A DNA stretch of 64,000 bases. It comes from Pteria penguin (taxonomy: Eukaryota > Mollusca > Bivalvia > Pterioida > Pteriidae). The translations under genes were made by a program, and so were the position numbers. Shown piece by piece: positions 38,213-64,000 of this stretch. How positions within the stretch are numbered: the stretch's first letter is position 1; every line of letters begins with the position of its first letter. The notes under the pieces were generated by a model, which worked only from the letters and a program-made list of their open reading frames with translations, searched no databases and was not told the origin of the DNA. Location: positions 49,566,790 through 49,630,789 of the forward strand of contig CM068583.1 in the NCBI GenBank assembly GCA_035048485.1, given 5' to 3'.

Positions 38213-39394
38213 ATGGCTAGTGCACAACTTAACAGTCCGAAACCGGGACAGCGCACCCCGTCTACAGATGAGCAGGGGGATGTACATCAATATGATGATA
38301 AGGATGATGGTTCGTCCGCAGAGGCGGAGGGAACTGAGAAGGTAGTTGAGTCTGTGGACTCTCCATTTAATGATAGTGTTTCAATTATTGATAACACGGA
38401 AGACGATTTACGTAGGCAGTGGTCTACAGGAAACACATATACAGGTGAAACACGAGGTCGATCACCGAAGCGTAAACGTGCAGGTGAGAAACGGTTCGTA
38501 AACGAGGACGATCTAGTAGTTCAGAAAATAGTACTAGCAGTTCGAGCTCGAGTAGCTCTTCTTCCTCCTCATCAACTAGTTCAAGTTCCTCTGATGAGGA
38601 TGAGGATATATTCAAACCTGTAAGTGATGGTAAAACTAAACATGTCATTCCCAAAAAGATTGTGCGCTTTGTTGCCAAATATGCATCATTAGGAATTAGT
38701 AAAAAAATTGAGGCATAATGTTTCAAATAATTTGCCTATTCCTAAATCTAAAAAACTTAAAGTTATAAGTTTAGATCGCTTTTTCAAGAAAAGTTTCTTA
38801 AGGGTAAAAAATGGAATGGAAAATAGGAAAAGGGAAAATTAATACACAAATGCGCATTTTTGATCCCTTGGGCCCCCTATCTTTCTGATGGGCAGAGGCA
38901 GAGAGAATTAATAAATCGGGCCATGGCATGAATCCGAGTGATGTCATTGAACTTGTTCGGAAAGCTGTTGTTTTATTGGGCAACGCCCATTTCCTTTACA
39001 ATACTGATAGAAGGAAATCTATACTAGCAACATCTATGCCTGAAGTGATCGATCTTCTTTCTAATAAGAAGATGACAAAAGCTCTTAGCAAAAGCCATGG
39101 AAATTTGTTTGGGCATAGGTTTTTGAAAGAAGTTGCTAAGAAAATAAAAATAACAAAGAACTAAAAGAACTCCTGTCAAGTGATACAATCCCAAAAAAAT
39201 CTCGGACCTATAAACAGGTTAATCATAGATCTAACCAGTTTTTTCAAGGTGGACCCCCATCAAGCCTCCAGTATGGGGGTCCGAGGAGAGGCCAATCAAG
39301 CCAGTACAGGAGGCCCTGTCGGAACCAGAGGCACAACTATCAGAACAGAGGCTTGACAAGCATACCTCAATCCAAGAAATCACCTACCAAATAA
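38213..39394 (+). pseudogene. DIRS gag-like region, broken
   Basis: A start at 38213 opens an acidic, Ser-rich N-terminus and a basic RSPKRKRAGEK segment. The frame then shifts: a Ser-run followed by DEDEDIFKPVSDGK continues in another frame to about 38718. After more stops, 38928-39164 encodes a helical stretch (DVIELVRKAVVLLGNAHFLY). 39203-39394 encodes a Gln/Arg/Gly-rich basic tail (GGPRRGQSSQYRRPCRNQRH) like the nucleic-acid-binding end of a Gag. Assignment as Gag rests on position and composition. At least two breaks are present. Confidence 0.7.
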
Positions 39395-39416
39395 GTCAGG
39401 TGAGTCAAGACAATGT

Positions 39417-41529
39417 TTGTCAAAATCAATTAAATATCAATCTGAGTCTTTCCAAATTCAGTTTCCCGCGCAGTTTATTGATTCAAAACGCAATGAATAT
39501 TCCAGTTGGAGGCCGAATTCGGCATTTTTAGAAAACTGGAAATTTATAAGTCAGGATCCTTGGGTGATAGCGTCTGTCAGCGTAATAACGTTAAATTTTC
39601 TAAAGATTCCTTTTCAAAAACAATTCCCATTCAACCAAAGTTCAATGTAAAAGATCAAAGTTTGATAGATCTAGAAATAAAAGCTCTGATAGAGAAAAAT
39701 GCGGTTCAGGAATCAATACATACACAGGACTCTTTTTACAGCAACATATTTTTGGTACCAAAAAAGGGGGAGAACTCGGACCGGTGTTCAATCTAAAGAA
39801 TCTCAATCAATTTCTCCCCTACGAGCATTTCAAAATGGAGGGAATCCAATTACTAAAAGATCTCTTGTTAGAAAAAGACTGGATGGTGAAGATAGATCTA
39901 AACGATGCTTACTTAACAGTTCCAATTGCGGAAAAATTCAGAAAATATCTAAAGTTTCAATGGCAAGAGAAAGTAATGCAGTTTTGCTCCCTCCCTTTCG
40001 GAATTGCTTTAGCTCCAAGATTATTTACGAAGCTCATGAAAGTCCCTATGGCGGTGCTCCGTCGTCTGGGAATTCGTCTTGTAGTATATCTAGACGATAT
40101 ACTCCTAATGAATCAGTCACTAGAGGGAATTCAATCAGATCTCTCGACAGCTGTGTACATCTTGAGGGAATTGGGGTTCATAATAAACATGAAAAAATCT
40201 CTTTTTATCCCTCAACAAAATGTAGAATTTCTAGGTTTCAGAGTGAATTTGATTACAATGACATTAGCTCTCCCGAGGGAAAAAGTTTTGAAAATTCGAA
40301 ATCAGTGTCGAGAATTGTTAAACAGTCAAACGGTTTCAGTGCGAGAATTAGCTCAGTTAATTGGCCGTCTAACATCAACAAATCAAGCAGTTTTCCCTGC
40401 ACCCCTACATTACAGAAGCCTTCAAATGCTAAGAACAAGAGCCTTATTCGAAGGGGGTCATTACGATCACAAAATTTTACTCGATCAAGAGTCCAAAATA
40501 GAATTAGAATGGTGGGAAACAAAACTTCAGTCGTGGAACGGCAAAGCTTTGATAAAGCCCGATCCCCATTTAACTATCCAATCCGATGCGAGTCAAGCTG
40601 GGTGGGGTGCGACTTGTCAAAATTCAAAAATAGGGGGCATGTGGCTCCCAGAGGAGAAAAGTCTCCACATAAACGCATTAGAATTAAAAGCGGCGTTGAT
40701 GGCTCTGAAAAGTTTCACAAAATCAATACAAAACAAACATGTATTGTTGCAAACGGACAACAAAACAGTAGCAGCGTACATAAACAAAATGGGGGGTAAA
40801 AGGTCTCCTATTTTGTTAGATCTTGCGAGTCATCTATGGGACTGGGCTATTCAAAGAGCGATAACTCTAACAGCGGAATATCTCCCAGGGCACTTGAATA
40901 CAAATGCGGATTGCCAAAGTCGAAATTTTACCGATTCAAGCAGTTGGAAACTAAATCGGTGTTTTTTCACAAGTCTACAAAAAGTCATGGGTCATTTCTC
41001 GATAGATCTATTCGCGGACAGAACAAATGCTCAGATGAGCAGGTATTTCAGTTGGAAACCAGACCCGTACGCGGAAGCTACCGATGCTCTAGTCCAGCCT
41101 TGGGCTCCGGGCCTAGCTTATGCTTTTCCCCCGTTTTGCCTAATAGGTCGACGTCTTATGAAAGTGAGGGAGGAAAAATGTCAAATAGTTATTGTAACCC
41201 CGACATGGCAAACTCAGCCATGGTATCCTTTGATACTTCAGATGTTTATAGAAACGCCGGTTCTGTTGCCAATGAATCTGAAAACTCTGATATCTCCGAA
41301 AGGCGACACTCACCCTCTCATAATGAACAAAACATTACAATTAGCAGGGTGGAAGGTCTCAGGCGATCCTATTCTACAAGAGGATTATCGGAGGAAGTTA
41401 AACAACTTCTCCTCCGCGCCTGGCGTCCAGGTACAAAATCGGCTTATGATAATGCCTGGAAGAAGTGGCATAGCTGGTGTATACAACGGGAAATTGATCC
41501 TTTTTCAGCACCTCTGGCCTCTGTACTAG
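39417..41529 (+). pseudogene. DIRS reverse transcriptase / RNase H / methyltransferase-like ORF, frameshifted
   Basis: Longest intact part is 39784-41529 (581 codons). RT motifs: DLNDAYLTVPI, FCSLPFGIALAPRLFTKLM and the catalytic YLDDILLM. RNase H signature: QSDASQAGWGA, then INALELKAALMAL and LLQTDNKTVAAYINK. The C-terminal part, with IDLFADRTNAQMSRYFSWKP, AYAFPPFCLIGRRLMK and TPTWQTQPWYPLIL, is the segment annotated in DIRS1-like elements as a Dam-type methyltransferase domain. The N-terminal part is split over two other frames: 39417 to about 39640 (NWKFISQDPWVIASV) and about 39640-39770 (IEKNAVQESIHTQDSFYSNI). That means two frameshifts, the second at the A6G5 run near 39761. The C-terminus overlaps the recombinase frame. 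Confidence 0.92.
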
Positions 41530-42385
41530 AGTTTTTAACCTGGATTCACTCAAACAATTATCACTATGGGACGATCAACGTCCATTGATCAGCTATTTCT
41601 TCTGTCTTGCCTAATATTGAGGGTATTGCGATAGGCAATCTACCTCTAGTTAAACAGCTCACGAAGGCAATTCTCTTAGACAACCCACCTGTCCCTAAAC
41701 ATTCTGAATCATGGGACATAAATAAAGTTTTGAATTATCTTAAAGATCTTCCCGATAATGAAAATCTCTCTTTAAAACAACTTAGTAGAAAATTACCTAT
41801 TCTATTAGCTCTTGCGGCTCCGAAACGTGTTTCGGAAATTTCTCGTTTAGATAGAAATTCATGACCAAACGAAATAACTCTGTTATTTTTTCTTTACCTG
41901 GTTTTTCTGAGACACAAAAAGATTCACATTGTAAAACAGTTATGTACTCAAAAATCGCCGACTCTAAACTTTGTGTTTTAAGTTGTATAGAACATTATGA
42001 AATAAGAACTCAGAGTTTTAGGACAGAAGATAATTTGTCGGATCCTCTCTTGCGTTCCATACGAAAACCACATAATGGTCTGTCCCCTCAAACAATTACA
42101 TGTAGCAAATGGATTAAATGGGTTATGGGACAATCTGGGGTTGATATAACTCGTTTTAATGCCCATTCATGTAGAATGGTTTCTACTACTAAAGCGGCGA
42201 ATGCTGGGGTTCCCATCAAGGATATATTACATATGGCTGATTGGACGAACGTGTCCACATTTAATAGGTTTTACTATAGACCGTCTGTATCGAAGGGGAT
42301 ATCTTATTCTGAAAAAGTTATAGACTTAGTGAGTATTGATAAGGCGGCTTTGAACATGCATTATTATATCTCACGAAATTGTTGA
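41380..42385 (+). pseudogene. DIRS tyrosine recombinase, one stop and one frameshift
   Basis: The core-binding part, LLLRAWRPGTKSAYDNAWKK and WHSWCIQREIDPF, overlaps the end of the RT frame. A TGA at 41586-41588 interrupts it, and the same frame resumes at once and runs to 41864. The rest, from 41861, is in another frame, which places a one-base shift near 41857. Catalytic residues can be assigned: Arg in APKRVSEISRLD, His-x-x-Arg in AHSCRMVSTTK, and the Tyr in the FNRFYYRP segment. The recombinase joins the circular DNA intermediate to the target. The TGA could be CpG decay of an Arg codon; this is inference. Confidence 0.9.
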
Positions 42386-42475
42386 AATATAATTTTAGAT
42401 TTTATGAGGGCGCGAAGCGCCCGAAATGAAATATTAATTATATGATATAATTGAAGTGAGATATAATAATGCATT
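42356..42475 (+). repeat. DIRS internal complementary region
   Basis: 42356-42395 is the reverse complement of the outer left end (38005-38044). 42428-42470 is the reverse complement of the outer right end (42961-43005). Between the two halves sits the hairpin GGGCGCGAAGCGCCC (42408-42422). In DIRS elements this region templates the circle junction. Confidence 0.9.
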
Positions 42476-42815
42476 CCCGCCCATCCCTTATCCCTCACAT
42501 TTATGTATGATTTGAATTTTTTGGTTGATATAAACATATATAAAATCATCCATATTAATGTAATATTTCAAATTGATCTCTTTATTCTCTAAATTTTTGG
42601 GGATGATCACTCTGAGGAATCTTGAGACGTGTGAACAGAAAAGATGAGGAAACAGATCTCTGAGATGGACAATATTCATTTTTAAAAATATGGACAAATC
42701 AAATTTATGAAAATTTCAATTATATAATGATTTATGAATAATTATATTTCATTTTGATACTGAATTAAGTAGAAGTTAAAACTTGTATTCTTATTTAATA
42801 TTAATTTGCTCGCTA

Positions 42816-42960
42816 TGAAAGTCAGCATGTATTCAGTCAATACAAGGTATATAGTTACCTGGAGCATGCGCAGTGTTAGGGGATATCCCATTCTTTGGAG
42901 GTATATAGGGGTATTTATTTTTACTTTAAAGAGCTGGATTTTTAAGTTGAATTGAAGGTC
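42816..42960 (+). repeat. DIRS right inverted terminal repeat
   Basis: Reverse complement of 38046-38190; it ends AAGTTGAATTGAAGGTC. The outer extension 42961-43005 pairs with the internal complementary region. 42476-42815 is non-coding. Confidence 0.92.
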
Positions 42961-43016
42961 AATTATATCTCACTTCAATTATATCATATAATTAATATTT
43001 CAATCTAAAATTATTT

Positions 43017-44305
43017 TCACCAAAATGTAAAGTAAGAGGTTTTTAATGATACCATATAGATTCTCTCTAACAAAGCTAAATGCAAAAGCATGATAAAATA
43101 ACTTGCATATCATCAATTTATGTAAAGGGTTTTCTCTTAAAACTTTCTGTAAAATGCCTAGCCAAACATGTACAACTATTAAATCAATGTAAAGGTTAAA
43201 CCTGCTATTGTTTTCAATGGCAGCATTTACTTTGACATGGTCATTAGCAAACCTTCCCACTTCCTCTGACCCCCAAATCTGACGAAAATGAGGGATTGCA
43301 TTAGTTCTTGTGTACATTTTAGACCACTTGCCTAATAAGGCCTCTATGTAATAGTAATGATAACACAAATATTGATGTATGCATGATTTGTACCACACTC
43401 TTCAGTGATGAAAATTAGAGAAAATTAGCAAATGATTATACTGTATACTAAATGGAAAGATATATTACTGCATTTATTGAATATTCAATGTATACAAAAG
43501 AACACAGACACTCAAATCACTTGTGAATTTTTATGGATACTACTGTATCTACATGGTAGATATGCTGAACTGTTCACACAATCCTCCAATGTCCAGCATA
43601 TCGTAAAAAAAGAAGCTGATTATCAATGCTTAAATTGCATTGTAATTGCATATAGTGCATCCGTCCCATCACACGACAGCTAAAGGCATTGTCCAGTATC
43701 AGTGTATCCTAGTTAATTCACTGACTCTTCAATATTGTCACCATTTAGGAAGCATTTGTCCACAATTCTAAATTTCTTATTCAAGATTTCACTTCAATTA
43801 TATTTGTATAAAAATCTCTTCTACAGCACATTGATATCTGCATCTTAAACAGCAACTAATGATAAAAACTGAAAGACATCAAGGTTGTACGGTCCCCTTC
43901 TTTGTTCAGTATCAGCACTACTCCATCTCATTTATTCCTCATATTCACTCTATTCTGACCATTCATTCCTGTGTTTCCTTCATAAAAAAAATTGCTGTAT
44001 TAACATTCAATACATAATATTCTGGAAAGATTTTTTGTCAAGTGTTATGAAACTTGATTTTAAAAGTATTTTCAAAGTAGAATTACAGTTCTTGACAATA
44101 AAATGGCAGTTTCAACATTTTCTTCTATTGAATTATATAACATATTTGCTGAGAAAATATAATCTTTAAGTCTGACCAATTCAATAGAAAATTTTGTTTT
44201 AACTTATATCAAATACACTTCAATATACACAATGTACTAGCAAAAATATACTGTTTATCATTATTTGTCTCACCTTACCTTTTCAATTACAAGATTATTA
44301 AGATT
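43017..44305 (-). other. PAK 3' UTR and intergenic remainder
   Basis: No ORF with a recognisable domain. Minus-strand AATAAA signals (TTTATT on +) occur at about 43473 and 43929 and could end the PAK transcript. The 132-aa minus frame at 43000-43398 overlaps the DIRS edge and is not supported. Confidence 0.4.
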
Positions 44306-63113
<18,808 letters not shown>

Positions 63114-63131
63114 GATCACTGAGTCAGCTCT

Positions 63132-63158
63132 TCATTCAGCGTATTCACTGTGTAACAT
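63132..63158 (-). other. Upstream ORF in PAK 5' UTR
   Basis: An 8-codon frame (MLHSEYAE, then TGA) lies in the 5' UTR part of exon 1 and ends 18 bases before the PAK ATG at 63113. It could reduce main-frame translation; this is inference. Confidence 0.55.
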
Positions 63159-63171
63159 CCGCTTAGATTCA

Positions 63172-64000
63172 CTGGAAGAAAAACAATCGCTAATTTGTAC
63201 ACCTGGAACACAGAGACCATGAGTAATAATTAAACCCCGTCACCCCATGCAGGTATGATGTCACAAGTCTAATTCCCTTTTGAAGTGTCAATTTAACTTT
63301 TATTACCTGTGTATGTTATCGAAACATTGAAAGGATCTGAGACATTCACTGCGGTCCTCCACTGTGATTAATGATAAGATGAATGCCCTCTGTCCATGTA
63401 CAATATGCTATTTCGTAAGCAAATAATATTGTACAAAGAACTAACCATGCATCGTGTTTGTGAATGAAGTTCTATTGAAAAGTAAGATCACGTTTGCCAG
63501 GAGATGATCCTTACACTATTATCAGTTAAACTTCGTATGTAGGAGTTGGGCATAAAGTACATCTAGGACGACAAAAATGGAAAATCCGATAAAAAACTGA
63601 TTTAGAGCGAAATATCGACATAGTCATACAGAGACTTCACTACATTAGCTACCTGGAAAAGAAATGTAGTAAATCTAAATTAAACACATTCATGTGTATG
63701 ATTTAATGTTGACATGTATCCGGTGTATAAACAGCTAGCCTGCTAGGGACCTCTCACGAGTTAAATATACAACTTACAAGGTCTTCCCTCTCTATTGGCT
63801 CCAGATATTTACGTCCCATGTTCCCAGCGAAGTTTGAACCTATAACCATCATATTACAAACGGAACCACTTCGTCTACTCCGAAGTGTCAACCAAGCAAA
63901 AGTCGGACTACACTTAGATATGCCATGATTGTCACTTACGACAGGTTCATCAGGATTATTTCACATACAATACGACAGCGCTCAGTGTTTAGTGGTAAAG
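63172..64000 (-). other. PAK upstream region
   Basis: A non-coding first exon and promoter should lie here or beyond the window, but none can be placed with confidence. A tRNA-B-box-like GGTTCAAACTTC on the minus strand near 63830 is too weak to call. Confidence 0.4.

Larger units (their letters stand above)
38001..43016 (+). mobile_element. DIRS-type tyrosine-recombinase retrotransposon, degenerate
   Basis: Inverted terminal repeats 38046-38190 and 42816-42960 match over about 145 bp. The outer left end (38005-38044) and outer right end (42961-43005) are complementary to two adjacent halves of an internal complementary region at 42356-42470. This arrangement defines DIRS-1-like elements, which integrate a circular intermediate by a tyrosine recombinase and make no LTR-type target duplication. 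Gag-like, RT/RNase H/methyltransferase-like and recombinase regions follow in the expected order. Frameshifts and a stop make this copy inactive. It lies between the 3' ends of the two host genes. Confidence 0.92.

Noticed and set aside
39699..40799. 366-codon plus-strand frame inside the DIRS element
   Set aside because: It overlaps the RT frame that carries the catalytic motifs; this one has biased, motif-free sequence and is a shadow.
38001..43016. LTR retrotransposon or Ngaro-type interpretation
   Set aside because: The termini are inverted, not direct or split-direct, and an internal complementary region plus tyrosine recombinase is present, which fits DIRS.
63790..63890. tRNA-like GGTTCAAACTTC on the minus strand
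   Set aside because: No foldable cloverleaf by eye.

Overview
This is a eukaryotic window: split genes with GT-AG introns, long AT-rich introns and a dense load of transposon debris. The repeat families point to a bivalve mollusc, or at least a lophotrochozoan. These include a tRNA-derived SINE ending in (AATC)n, many TGACCTTGACC-rich tandem units, palindromic MITEs, hAT-type MITEs and a DIRS element. The species call is inference from repeat style; the gene calls rest on direct reading of the exons.

Layout. 1-7206: intergenic DNA with a foldback element, a (TA)n tract, hairpin-forming G-rich tandem units and several MITEs. 7207-33890 (+): a complete importin-alpha gene of the KPNA3/KPNA4 class, 14 coding exons encoding 518 aa. 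Its introns are filled with repeats and intron 6 has a GC-AG boundary. About 33891-36260: probable long 3' UTR. 36260-38000: SINE fragments and a tandem duplication of about 330 bp. 38001-43016: a nearly full-length but mutated DIRS-type tyrosine-recombinase retrotransposon with inverted terminal repeats and an internal complementary region. 44306-63113 (-): a complete group I p21-activated kinase (PAK1/2/3 type), 14 coding exons encoding 518 aa, plus a putative alternative first coding exon at 59141-59222. Its largest intron carries two adjacent minisatellites, one of 37 bp units and one of 27 bp units. 63172-64000: PAK upstream DNA with no recognised exon.

The two host genes converge tail to tail, with the DIRS element between their 3' ends. 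They are not known to work as a unit: importin alpha carries NLS cargo into the nucleus with importin beta, while PAK is a Cdc42/Rac effector kinase. Neither is novel. The points most worth a second look are the alternative PAK N-terminus, a GC-rich hairpin at the junction of the DIRS internal complementary region, the two intronic minisatellites (one with higher-order periodicity), and the MITEs whose target-site duplications or empty sites can be read directly.
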